Positions 54,778 through 62,847 of a stretch of DNA of 64,000 bases are shown one piece after another. The stretch is from Sphingomonas sp. HMP9 (GTDB taxonomy: Bacteria > Pseudomonadota > Alphaproteobacteria > Sphingomonadales > Sphingomonadaceae). The stretch spans positions 62,001 through 126,000 of the forward strand of contig NZ_AP022673.1 of the NCBI RefSeq assembly GCF_013374115.1. Reading direction: 5' to 3'. The notes under the pieces were generated by a model. It was not told the DNA's origin, did no database searches, and saw nothing but the letters and a program-made list of their open reading frames with translations. The translations under genes were made by a program, and so were the position numbers. Every line of letters begins with the position of its first letter. Within the stretch, counting starts at the first letter, position 1.

Positions 54778-56148
54778 ATGGCGAAACCCCAGAAGCGTTA
54801 CGTGTGTCAGGCTTGCGGATCGGTGTCGCATCGGTGGGCGGGGCAATGCAGCGATTGCAACGAGTGGAACACGCTGGTCGAGGAGGCGAACACCGCCGCC
54901 ACGCCGTTCCATTCGAAGCATAATCTGCAGACCGGCGGCCGCGCGATCCAGCTCGTCGGGCTCGACGCCGAGATCAAGCTGCCCGACCGGATGGCGACGG
55001 GCATCGCCGAACTCGATCGGGCGCTGGGCGGCGGCTTCGTCGAGGGATCGGCGACGCTGATCGGTGGCGATCCCGGCATCGGCAAGTCGACGCTGCTGTT
55101 GCAGGCGGCCGCGAAGATGGCGCTGGCGGGCCAGTCGGTCGCCTATGTCTCGGGCGAGGAAGCGGCGGATCAGGTGCGGCTGCGTGCGCGACGGCTGGGG
55201 CTGGGCAATGCACCGGTGCAGCTCGCGGCGGCGACCTCGACGCGCGACATCCTGACGACGTTGCAGGCGCAGCCGCCGGCGATGCTGGTGATCGATTCGA
55301 TCCAGACGATGCACTCCGACCTGATCGAGGGCGCGCCGGGTACGGTCAGCCAGGTGCGGGCATCGGCGCAGGAGCTTATCCGGTTCGCCAAGGAGCGCGG
55401 CACGGCCGTGGTGCTGGTCGGGCATGTGACGAAGGACGGCTCGATCGCGGGGCCTCGCGTGCTCGAGCATATGGTCGACACGGTGCTGTCGTTCGAGGGC
55501 GAGCGCAGCCACCAATACCGTATCCTGCGCGCGATCAAGAACCGCTTTGGCGGTACCGACGAGATCGGCGTGTTCTCGATGCAGACCGAAGGGTTGGCGG
55601 AGGTCGGCAACCCGTCATCGCTGTTCCTGACGCACCGCGATGACGCGATGACCGGCGCGACGGTGTTCCCGGCGCTGGAGGGGACGCGGCCGGTGCTGGT
55701 CGAGATCCAGGCGCTGACCGTTCGCCTGGCGTCGGGGGCGACCCCGAGGCGGGCGGTGGTCGGCTGGGATTCGGGGCGGCTCGCGATGATCCTGGCGGTA
55801 CTGGAGGCGCGGTGTGGGCTGAGCTTTTCCAACGCCGAGGTCTATCTCAACATTGCCGGCGGCTACCGCGTGCAGGATCCGGCGGCCGACCTGGCGGTGG
55901 CGGCGGCGCTGATCTCTGCGATGTCGGAACGCCCGGTGCCGGTCGACGCGGTGGCGTTCGGCGAGGTCGCGTTGTCGGGCGAGATCCGCCCGGTCGCGCA
56001 TGGCCCCTTGCGGTTGAAGGAATCGAGCAAGCTCGGTTTCGAACGCGCGCTGGTCCCGGCGTCTATGACGGGCGAGAAGAGCGGGATGAAGCTGTCGGGC
56101 TTCAAGACGCTGGCGTCGTTCGTCGACCATATGATGGGGCGAGGGTAG
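54778..56148 (+). CDS. radA: DNA repair protein RadA (Sms)
   Basis: 456 residues, full length. The N-terminal C4 zinc finger (YVCQACGSVSHRWAGQCSDC), Walker A GGDPGIGKST, the RadA-specific motif KNRFGGTDEIG and the C-terminal Lon-like domain (NIAGGYRVQDPAADLAVAAAL, VAFGEVALSGEIRPV) are all present. RadA is a DnaB-like helicase that extends heteroduplexes in recombination. It is divergent from the glycosyltransferase with 120 bases between. The ribosome site is weak. Confidence 0.97.
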   Translation: MAKPQKRYVCQACGSVSHRWAGQCSDCNEWNTLVEEANTAATPFHSKHNLQTGGRAIQLVGLDAEIKLPDRMATGIAELDRALGGGFVEGSATLIGGDPGIGKSTLLLQAAAKMALAGQSVAYVSGEEAADQVRLRARRLGLGNAPVQLAAATSTRDILTTLQAQPPAMLVIDSIQTMHSDLIEGAPGTVSQVRASAQELIRFAKERGTAVVLVGHVTKDGSIAGPRVLEHMVDTVLSFEGERSHQYRILRAIKNRFGGTDEIGVFSMQTEGLAEVGNPSSLFLTHRDDAMTGATVFPALEGTRPVLVEIQALTVRLASGATPRRAVVGWDSGRLAMILAVLEARCGLSFSNAEVYLNIAGGYRVQDPAADLAVAAALISAMSERPVPVDAVAFGEVALSGEIRPVAHGPLRLKESSKLGFERALVPASMTGEKSGMKLSGFKTLASFVDHMMGRG

Positions 56149-56557
56149 ACGCGCAAAATCCTGTTTCCCCGCGAAGGCGGGGACCCAGACTGGCTCCTGC
56201 CTTCTTTAGAGAACAAGGTAGCGTTGGTGACTGTGTTGGCCGTGCGTCCCTGGCGATGGGGATGGCTTGCGTTCTGCTCAGCGTACCGCGCCATCGGCGA
56301 CGTGTTCGGCACTGATACTAAAAAGGGGAAAACCCACCCCGGCGAAGGCCGGGGCCCAGTTGGAGAGGTCGCTGTGACTGCGCGCGGCGGTAGTCGGCAG
56401 CGTCTCCCAACTGGACCCCGGCCTCCGCCGGGGCGGGGCGGTGAAGGCTTTTGTCGAACCCCAGCTATCGAACCGAGCGCAACGGCATCGTGGAGGGCAA
56501 GTCCGGCCAAGCGCCGAACGCATGGCCTCGCGCGCCAGCCATGCTATGGCCCCCGGC
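56149..56557. other. 409-base intergenic region with palindromic repeats
   Basis: A fragment of family B (56164-56200, sharing gggacccagactgg with 9665-9712) follows the radA stop. A full family B element is listed at 56335. Between them (56200-56330) no gene is seen. Downstream bases hold the promoter of the 106-aa gene. Confidence 0.6.
56335..56437. repeat. Palindromic intergenic repeat, family B copy 3
   Basis: CCACCCCGGCGAAGGCCGGG pairs with the closing CCGGCCTCCGCCGGGGCGGG, with inner arms CCCAGTTGGAGA and TCTCCCAACTGG. The centre is about 40 bases. Confidence 0.85.
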
Positions 56558-56878
56558 ATGGCGAACACTAAAAGCAATACCGGCACCGTCGAGGTCGATG
56601 GCACCCGATACGATTGGAACCTCGAGCGCGAGCCGCAGCACACGGATGCCGATGGTTGGAAGGGCATGACGATCTCGCTGTTGCAGGAAGACGCCAAACG
56701 GGAAGCCCTGCTCGAGTTCCCCGCGCCGAAACGCCTGTTGAAGGGGCTGCCGCGCAGGCGACTCCAGATCGACGATGCGACGATCTCCCGCGGCGTGCGG
56801 GCTGCCTTGCAGGCGGGATGGGAGCCGATGTCGCGCGGCAAGCCGATGGTCTTCACGGTGGATTCCGAGGGCAATTGA
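56558..56878 (+). CDS. Conserved hypothetical protein, 106 aa
   Basis: Unrecognised family. From the ATG at 56558 the protein reads MANTKSNTGTVEVDGTRYDW, then DGWKGMTISLLQEDAKREALLEFP and a basic RRRLQIDDATISRGVRAAL, ending MVFTVDSEGN. The N-terminal half looks beta-rich and the middle helical. No signal or Cys is seen. It ends 57 bases before the chosen start of the Cys-cluster gene on the same strand, so it may share its transcript. Confidence 0.7.
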   Translation: MANTKSNTGTVEVDGTRYDWNLEREPQHTDADGWKGMTISLLQEDAKREALLEFPAPKRLLKGLPRRRLQIDDATISRGVRAALQAGWEPMSRGKPMVFTVDSEGN

Positions 56879-56935
56879 GCCTTGGATCGGCGTGATACCG
56901 CTCCATCGATCCCGGTAGAGGAACGGCCGGCGTCG

Positions 56936-57496
56936 ATGCGGCCCCAGGCCGACGTGGAAACCATGCTGCTGGGGCCGGTCCTTGCCGATCGGGCCTGCGG
57001 CGACTGCGCTATATGTTGTACCGAGCTGACGGTGGACACGCCCGAGTTCGCCAAGCCTGCTGGAACGCCGTGCATCCATCTCTGCGAACGCGGGTGCGGT
57101 ATCCACGCGGTTCGCCCGCGCATCTGCCGGACGTGGTTCTGCGCCTGGCGGCGGGTCGCGAGCCTGCCCGACGAGGCCCGGCCCGACCGGTCCGGGCTTC
57201 TCGTCTCGCTCAATTTCGTGAACGAACCGCAGAATTGCTTCGAAGGCGTCTCGATCCATGTCCGCGTGCTCGCGGGCAGCGACGCGATCGCGAACGGCAT
57301 GGCGGCGACCGTGTTGGACAGCGTGTGCGACCAGCTGGTCCCGGTCTGGTTCAGTGACGGATCGAAGAAAATGCTGATGCATCCCGACAATGACGTTGCC
57401 GGCTTCGTGCTATCGGGAGATCCCGCGCCCGGCCATCTGCATGAGGAAGTCGCCGCGTGGCGCGAACGCTACGGTGTGTTCGGGCCGAACCGCTAG
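56936..57496 (+). CDS. Cysteine-cluster protein, YkgJ-like
   Basis: 186 residues from the ATG at 56936; a TTG at 56882 would add 18 residues. The Cys cluster CGDCAICCTEL, followed by CIHLC, CGIHAVRPRICRTWFC, is the CxxCxxCC...C-type zinc/iron-cluster motif of the YkgJ family. The C-terminal half (about 100-186) is not recognised but contains VLDSVCDQLVP and GFVLSGDPAPG. The function of the family is uncertain; metal-cluster binding or handling is a fair guess. Confidence 0.8.
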   Translation: MRPQADVETMLLGPVLADRACGDCAICCTELTVDTPEFAKPAGTPCIHLCERGCGIHAVRPRICRTWFCAWRRVASLPDEARPDRSGLLVSLNFVNEPQNCFEGVSIHVRVLAGSDAIANGMAATVLDSVCDQLVPVWFSDGSKKMLMHPDNDVAGFVLSGDPAPGHLHEEVAAWRERYGVFGPNR

Positions 57497-57602
57497 GGTG
57501 GTACTTCCGCTGGCCAAGGAACGCCAGGGGATTGCCAGCTCTGCGCGCGCAAGTCGCAGCGCGCACTAGCGGTTCGGCCCCCGCATCCCTATTCCAGACG
57601 GC

Positions 57603-58169
57603 ATGAACCTTTCCGCCCTAGACATCGTCGTCCTGCTTGCCGTCGCCGGGTCCGCGGTGCTCGGGCTGCTCCGCGGGTTCGTCACCGAAGTGCTGTCGAT
57701 GTTCGCCTGGGTCGCGATGGTCGCGATGCTGAAGCTGTTCCACATTCCGCTTGCCGCCGCGCTGTCGCCGATGATCGGGACCGTGGGGGGAGCCGCGGTG
57801 CTTGCGTTCGCGATCATCACCGGCGTCACCTATATCGGCGGCCGCCTCGTCGCCAACGCGATCGGTGCGCGGACGCGGACGTCGATTCTCGGCCCCGTCG
57901 ACCGTGCGCTCGGCTTCGGGTTCGGTGCGCTCAAAGGCCTTATCCTCGCGAGCCTCGTCTTCCTGCTCGCCACGCTCGTCATCGACACGATGAGCGGCGG
58001 ACCGTCGCGGCGCCCGGAATGGATGACCAAGTCGCGCACCTATCCCCTGCTCAACGCGACCAGCGCCGGGATCGCCGATTTCGTCGACCGCCGCCGCCGT
58101 GGGCAGCCCGTCTTCGGCGCCCGAACGCCACCCTCCCGATCCGATTCAGCAAGCGAGCCGAAGCCATGA
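57603..58169 (+). CDS. CvpA family membrane protein
   Basis: 188 residues with four predicted membrane helices: LDIVVLLAVAGSAVLGLLRGF at the start (the CvpA signature with conserved GLLRGF), further segments at about 32-50, 63-82 and 100-123, then a soluble tail with YPLLNATSAGIADFVDRR. CvpA is needed for colicin V production in E. coli and for bile/envelope tolerance elsewhere. Its stop overlaps the next ATG (ATGA). Confidence 0.92.
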   Translation: MNLSALDIVVLLAVAGSAVLGLLRGFVTEVLSMFAWVAMVAMLKLFHIPLAAALSPMIGTVGGAAVLAFAIITGVTYIGGRLVANAIGARTRTSILGPVDRALGFGFGALKGLILASLVFLLATLVIDTMSGGPSRRPEWMTKSRTYPLLNATSAGIADFVDRRRRGQPVFGARTPPSRSDSASEPKP

Positions 58170-58597
58170 GCGCGCCCCTCTACAACGCCGAGATCCTGCG
58201 CCTTGCCGCGACGATCCCGCATCACGAACGCCTTCCTCAACCGATGGCGACCGCCGAGAAGCGCTCGCCGATCTGCGGCAGCCGCGTGACGATCGACGTC
58301 GCGGTCGACGACCAGGGCCGGGTCAACGAGGTCGGCCTGTTGGTCCGCGCCTGCGCCTTAGGGCAGGCGTCGTCGTCGTTGCTCGCCGCCAACATCCTGG
58401 GCCGCACCCCCGCCGAACTCGCCGCGACGCGCGACGCGTTGACCGCATGGCTTGCGCGCGAGGGCGAGGCGCCTGATTGGCCGGGGATGGATATCTTCAC
58501 CCCCGCGCTCGACTATACCGCGCGCCACCCCTCCATCCGGCTCGCGTTCGAAGCGGCCGCCGAGGCTGCCGACACCGCTGCAAAGGCGAAGGTCTGA
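58166..58597 (+). CDS. Iron-sulfur cluster scaffold-like protein (IscU/NifU N-terminal type)
   Basis: 143 residues. SPICGSRVTIDVAVDDQGRV supplies the first conserved Cys, and LVRACALGQASSSLLA supplies the second Cys, as in the NifU_N/IscU fold. The usual third Cys near the C-terminus is not obvious. It is therefore a scaffold-like protein and may not be a working IscU. It is coupled on both sides: ATGA with the CvpA gene and TGATG with the antiporter gene. Confidence 0.85.
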   Translation: MSAPLYNAEILRLAATIPHHERLPQPMATAEKRSPICGSRVTIDVAVDDQGRVNEVGLLVRACALGQASSSLLAANILGRTPAELAATRDALTAWLAREGEAPDWPGMDIFTPALDYTARHPSIRLAFEAAAEAADTAAKAKV

Positions 58598-60360
58598 TGG
58601 CGGAGGGCACGGCACCGTCGCTGCTGCGCGACGGCGTCGTCTTGCTCGGGTTCGGGCTGATGTTCGTTCTGCTGTTTCGTCGGCTCGGGCTGGGCGCGAC
58701 GCTGGGGTATCTTGTCGCCGGCGCCGTCGTCGGGCCGCATGTGCTCGGCTTGGTCGGCGATGCGGAATCCAAGCTCGGGTTCGCCGAACTCGGCATCACG
58801 CTCCTGCTGTTCATCGTCGGCCTCGAACTCAATCCGACACGATTGTGGAGGATGAAGGAGGAGATCTTCGGGCTCGGCCTGCTCCAGGTTGCGATCTGCG
58901 GGCTTGCGATCACCGCGATCGTCTGGGTCGGCGCGAAGTTCTCGCTCCCCGCCGCGCTCGCGCTCGGGCTCCCGCTCGCGCTCTCGTCGACGGCACAGGT
59001 CCTGCCGATGCTGCGCTCGTCCGGCCGGATGAAGACGCCGTTCGGCGAGCGCGCCTTCTCGATCCTGCTGTTCCAGGATCTCTCGATCGTCCCGCTGATC
59101 ACGATCGTCGCGGCGATGAGCCGCAACCCCGCCGACGCCAACGCGCCTCCCGGCTGGCTGCTGGCGATCTACACCGTTCTTGCCGTCGTCGGGCTGGTCG
59201 TCGCCGGCCGCTTTCTGCTTCGTCCGTTCTTCCGCCTGATCGGCAATCTCGGCGAGCGCGAGATGTTCGTGTTCGCCGGGCTGTTCACGGTGATCGCCAG
59301 CGCGGCGATCATGGAATGGCTCGGGCTGTCGACGGCGCTCGGCGCGTTCATCGCCGGCGTGATGCTCGCCGACAGCCCGTATCGGCATGAACTGGAGGCC
59401 GATGTCGAGCCGTTCCGCTCGATCCTGCTCGGGCTGTTCTTTCTCGCGGTGGGCATGGTGCTCGATCTGGGCGCGATCGCCGAACGCCCGCTGTTCGTCA
59501 TGGCGATGGCCGCCGCGCTGATCCTCACCAAGACCGGCGTCATCATGCTGATCGGCATGGCGTTCAAGATGACGTGGCGACAGGCGTTCGCGCTCGGCCT
59601 GTTGCTGAGCCAAGGCGGCGAGTTCGGCTTCGTGCTGTTCGCGCAGGCGCAGGCGGGGCTGTTGATCGAGCCTCAGGCGGCCAGCCAGTTCGGCGCGATC
59701 ATCACGCTGTCGATGGCGACGACGCCGTTCCTGATGGGAATCACGCGGCGCTTCCGGACCGAACCCGTCGCCAAGGACCAGGAACGCGATGGGCCGAAGA
59801 CCGACGGGGCGAATGCGATCATCGTGGGCTATGGACGGTTCGGCCAGACGGTCGGCCAGATGCTGCTCGCGCAGGATATCCCCGTGACGCTGATCGACAC
59901 CGATATCGAGATGATCGATATCGCCGGCGAGTTCGGCGCGAAGGTTTATTATGGCGACGGCACGAGGCTCGACCTGCTGCGGCAGGCGGGGGCGGCGGAG
60001 GCGGAGATCATCTGCTTCTGCATGGACGGCGACCAACTCGATCCAGCCACGATCGAGGGGGTCCACGAGGCGTTTCCAAAGGCCGCGATCTATGTCCGCG
60101 CGTTCGATCGGCGCGCGCTGGTGAAACTGAAGAACACGTCCGCGACCGCGGTGGTGCGCGAAGTGCTCGAGTCCGCGGTGAAGATGGCGCGGCTGGCGCT
60201 GCGCGGACTGGACGTGTCGCCGACCGATATCGATCGTGCCGAGGAGCAATATCGCGCGCGCGACAAGGAGCGGTTGCAGCTCCAGATCGATTCGGGCGAC
60301 ATGCGTGCGGCGCGGGCCGAGACCGCCAAGCGCTTTCCCTGGGGGAATGACTCGCAATGA
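58597..60360 (+). CDS. CPA2 family cation:proton antiporter, KefB/KefC-like
   Basis: 587 residues. Twelve to thirteen membrane helices fill 1-390, with LLLFIVGLELNPTRLW, LALSSTAQVLPML, ILLFQDLSIVPL and LLLSQGGEFGFVLFA. The TrkA-N/RCK domain begins NAIIVGYGRFGQTVGQM (about 435-550). The C-terminal tail is charged and helical. KefB/C-like proteins exchange K+ for protons and are gated by nucleotide or glutathione adducts. It overlaps the neighbours on both sides (TGATG, ATGA). Confidence 0.93.
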   Translation: MAEGTAPSLLRDGVVLLGFGLMFVLLFRRLGLGATLGYLVAGAVVGPHVLGLVGDAESKLGFAELGITLLLFIVGLELNPTRLWRMKEEIFGLGLLQVAICGLAITAIVWVGAKFSLPAALALGLPLALSSTAQVLPMLRSSGRMKTPFGERAFSILLFQDLSIVPLITIVAAMSRNPADANAPPGWLLAIYTVLAVVGLVVAGRFLLRPFFRLIGNLGEREMFVFAGLFTVIASAAIMEWLGLSTALGAFIAGVMLADSPYRHELEADVEPFRSILLGLFFLAVGMVLDLGAIAERPLFVMAMAAALILTKTGVIMLIGMAFKMTWRQAFALGLLLSQGGEFGFVLFAQAQAGLLIEPQAASQFGAIITLSMATTPFLMGITRRFRTEPVAKDQERDGPKTDGANAIIVGYGRFGQTVGQMLLAQDIPVTLIDTDIEMIDIAGEFGAKVYYGDGTRLDLLRQAGAAEAEIICFCMDGDQLDPATIEGVHEAFPKAAIYVRAFDRRALVKLKNTSATAVVREVLESAVKMARLALRGLDVSPTDIDRAEEQYRARDKERLQLQIDSGDMRAARAETAKRFPWGNDSQ

Positions 60361-60686
60361 TCATCGCCATTCTCGCAGCGCTCTCAGGCGCGATCGCCGT
60401 CGCCGCGGGGGCGTTCGGTGCCCACGGCGCCAGTGGATCGGCGGCGGAGTGGCTCAAGACGGGGGCGCAGTATCAGTTGGTCCATATCGTCGCCGCACTG
60501 GTCGCGATCAGGATGGAGGCACGAGGGCCGGCATGGCTGTTCGTGATCGGCGCGGCGATCTTCGCACTGACGTTGTACGCGATGGCGCTGGGCGCACCGC
60601 GCTGGTTCGGCGCGATCACGCCGATCGGGGGCGCGCTGTTGATTGCCGGCTGGCTGTGGCTCGCGTGGAGTGCCGCCCGGACCTGA
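60357..60686 (+). CDS. DUF423 family small membrane protein
   Basis: 109 residues with four predicted membrane segments. Begins MIIAILAALSGAIAVAAGAF, then GAFGAHG and YQLVHIVAALVA, and ends with GGALLIAGWLWLAW, the DUF423 (YgdD) pattern. The function is unknown. The ATG overlaps the antiporter stop (ATGA), so it is the last gene of the coupled chain. Confidence 0.9.
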   Translation: MIIAILAALSGAIAVAAGAFGAHGASGSAAEWLKTGAQYQLVHIVAALVAIRMEARGPAWLFVIGAAIFALTLYAMALGAPRWFGAITPIGGALLIAGWLWLAWSAART

Positions 60687-60703
60687 CCCTGGCGGTGTAC
60701 ATT

Positions 60704-60825
60704 CCTCCCCCGCCAGGGGGAGGTGTCGCCGAAGGTGACGGAGGGGGAGGAACGCGCAATCGCGGTTGTCGCGTACCGCCCCCTCCGTCTGGCAAGCGCC
60801 AGCCACCTCCCCCTGGCGGGGGAGG
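60704..60825. repeat. Palindromic intergenic repeat, family D copy 2
   Basis: Almost the same as the element at 32101-32220: identical outer arms (CCTCCCCCGCCAGGGGGAGG) and inner arms, with a divergent centre. It lies between the convergent DUF423 and DUF2256 genes. Confidence 0.9.
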
Positions 60826-60834
60826 ATGGCACGA

Positions 60835-60975
60835 TCAGCGCTTCTTCCGGCAGGCGTCGGAGCAGTAGATCACGCTGTCCCAGTCGCGTGCCCATTTCTT
60901 GCGCCACGTGAATGGCCGCTCGCACGCCGGACACACTTTGGTCGGCAGGTTCTGCTTGGAGACACCGTTCGGCAT
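60835..60975 (-). CDS. DUF2256 family small zinc-ribbon-like protein
   Basis: 46 residues from the ATG at 60975. Two Cys pairs ([10 protein letters not shown] and [10 protein letters not shown]) around a Trp/Lys-rich centre ([15 protein letters not shown]) match DUF2256. The ATG overlaps the aroB stop by one base (TGATG). The function is unknown; probably a zinc-binding peptide. Confidence 0.88.
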   Translation of the reverse strand: MPNGVSKQNLPTKVCPACERPFTWRKKWARDWDSVIYCSDACRKKR

Positions 60976-62075
60976 CAGCGGGGCCTTGCGTCGAGGAAGG
61001 TTTCGACGTCGGCGAGCTCGACCGTCTTGTCGAGATACGTCTGCCCGATTCCGCGCGCGAGCAGGAAGGGTAGCGTGCCGGCCGCCATCTTCTTGTCGTG
61101 CCGCATGTGATCGACGAGGCGCGCCCCGCCAGCGCCGATCTTCGCCGCCGCCAGACCGTCCGGCAGGCCGACAGCGCACCAATGCGCCGCGACACGCTCC
61201 GCATCCTGCCCCGAGCAGATTCCTTGCGCCGCGGAGAAGCCGAACGCCAGCGAACAGCCCGCCGCGACACCCTCGCCGTGAATCAACGCCTGCGAGAAGC
61301 CGGTCTCGGCTTCCAGCGCGTGACCAAAGGTATGCCCGAGGTTGAGCAACGCCCGCGTTCCGTTCGTCTCATGCTCGTCCGCCGCGACGATCCGCGCCTT
61401 GGCCGAAACGCTGTGCGCGATCGCATATTCGCGGAGGGCCAGGTCGCCAGCCAGCAACGCCGCGCCGTTGGCCTCGCACCATTCGAAGAACGCTAAATCG
61501 TCAATGAGCCCGTATTTCACGACCTCCGCATAGCCTGCGCGCAGCTCGCGGATCGGCAGCGTGTCGAGCACCTGGGGGTCAATCAGCACCATCATCGGCT
61601 GATGAAACGCGCCGATCAGGTTCTTGCCGGCGCGCGTGTTGATCGCGGTCTTGCCGCCGACCGAGCTGTCGACCTGTGCGAGCAGGCTCGTCGGGATCTG
61701 GACGAAATTGCAGCCGCGCTTGAGAATCGAGCAGGCGAACCCGACCAGGTCCCCCATCACGCCGCCACCCAGCGCGACGACGTGATCGCCGCGCTCGACG
61801 CCGAGTTCGAGCAACCGGTCGCACAGCCTCTCCAGCGTCGCCCAGCTCTTGCTGCCCTCGCCCGGCGGCAGCACGATTGCCTCGGACGCGATTCTCGCCG
61901 CCGTCAGCGACGCCTGCAGGGTCGCGAGGTGGACCGACAGATTCTCGTCGGTGACGATCGCCACGCGGCGCGTGCCGGCGAGTGGCGCGAGATGGTCGCC
62001 CGCCCTTGCGAGAATTCCCGCCTCGACATGGATCGGGTAGGTCCGCGCACCCAGTTCGACGGTAACGGTCTTCAT
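60975..62075 (-). CDS. aroB: 3-dehydroquinate synthase
   Basis: 366 residues, full length. NAD- and metal-binding motifs are [48 protein letters not shown] and [19 protein letters not shown], and zinc ligands include the His residues in [13 protein letters not shown]. It converts DAHP to 3-dehydroquinate in the shikimate pathway. The ATG overlaps the aroK stop (ATGA), and its stop overlaps DUF2256 by one base. Confidence 0.98.
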   Translation of the reverse strand: MKTVTVELGARTYPIHVEAGILARAGDHLAPLAGTRRVAIVTDENLSVHLATLQASLTAARIASEAIVLPPGEGSKSWATLERLCDRLLELGVERGDHVVALGGGVMGDLVGFACSILKRGCNFVQIPTSLLAQVDSSVGGKTAINTRAGKNLIGAFHQPMMVLIDPQVLDTLPIRELRAGYAEVVKYGLIDDLAFFEWCEANGAALLAGDLALREYAIAHSVSAKARIVAADEHETNGTRALLNLGHTFGHALEAETGFSQALIHGEGVAAGCSLAFGFSAAQGICSGQDAERVAAHWCAVGLPDGLAAAKIGAGGARLVDHMRHDKKMAAGTLPFLLARGIGQTYLDKTVELADVETFLDARPR

Positions 62076-62623
62076 CGGCCAAGCGCCCTCAGGATAGCGG
62101 CGACGGTCGCTTCGTGCGGCGTCTTGTTGCTGACAATATGGATGTGCGCCTGCGCGTAGATCGGGTTGCGCACGCGCGCCAGTTCGGCGAGCACCTTGCC
62201 CGGATCGCGGTTGCGCAGAAGCGGCCGCGTATCGCGCCGCCCGACGCGTTCGACCAGGATGTCAGGGTGTGCGCTGAGCCACACCGACACCGCATCACGC
62301 AGGATCAGCGCGCGCGTGTCGTCGTTGATGAACGCACCGCCGCCCGTCGCGATGATCTTCGGCGTGCCGTCGATGAGCCGCGCGATCACGCGGCGTTCGC
62401 CGTCGCGGAAATACTCTTCACCGTATTTCGCGAAGATCTCGGCGACGGTCATGCCCGACGCCGCCTCGATCTCATGGTCGGCATCGACGAACGGCAGGTT
62501 CATGCGCAGCGCGAGGCGGCGGCCGACGGTGGTCTTGCCGACGCCCATCAGCCCGACGAGCACGATCGGGCGATCGATCGGGGCAGGGCGGCGACCGCCG
62601 GAAGGGTTGTGGCTTTGCAACAT
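62072..62623 (-). CDS. aroK: Shikimate kinase
   Basis: 183 residues. Walker A GLMGVGKTT, substrate-binding FVDADHEIEAASGMTVAEIF, the RDGERRV element and GGGAFIN are characteristic. It phosphorylates shikimate at O3 using ATP. It is the first gene of the aroK-aroB-DUF2256 operon and divergent from the small membrane protein at 62713. Confidence 0.97.
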   Translation of the reverse strand: MLQSHNPSGGRRPAPIDRPIVLVGLMGVGKTTVGRRLALRMNLPFVDADHEIEAASGMTVAEIFAKYGEEYFRDGERRVIARLIDGTPKIIATGGGAFINDDTRALILRDAVSVWLSAHPDILVERVGRRDTRPLLRNRDPGKVLAELARVRNPIYAQAHIHIVSNKTPHEATVAAILRALGR

Positions 62624-62712
62624 CGTAGCCCGCGCTATACAGCGGCTCCGCGCGAGGGCAAAAGCTCTTGGCGCGCGATATTATTGCCCCGTTCACTACA
62701 AGGTTACGTCGT

Positions 62713-62847
62713 ATGCCCCGTTTCATCGTCTCGGTCGTCGTCGTTCTTGTGGTCGTGGTCGGCGGCCTGTTCCTGCTGGCAGGGCGTGCGACCGAGCGTC
62801 CGCAGAGCCGCGTCGAAAAGGCTGTGACGCTTGCGAACCTCTCTTAA
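62713..62847 (+). CDS. Small single-pass membrane protein, 44 aa
   Basis: The ATG at 62713 gives MPRFIVSVVVVLVVVVGGLF and continues to LANLS. Residues 4-22 form one strongly hydrophobic segment, followed by a polar C-terminal tail RATERPQSRVEKAV. The Val-rich membrane part and conserved-looking tail argue for a real gene. The frame of the next protein starts inside it, so translation is probably coupled. Function unknown. Confidence 0.65.
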   Translation: MPRFIVSVVVVLVVVVGGLFLLAGRATERPQSRVEKAVTLANLS

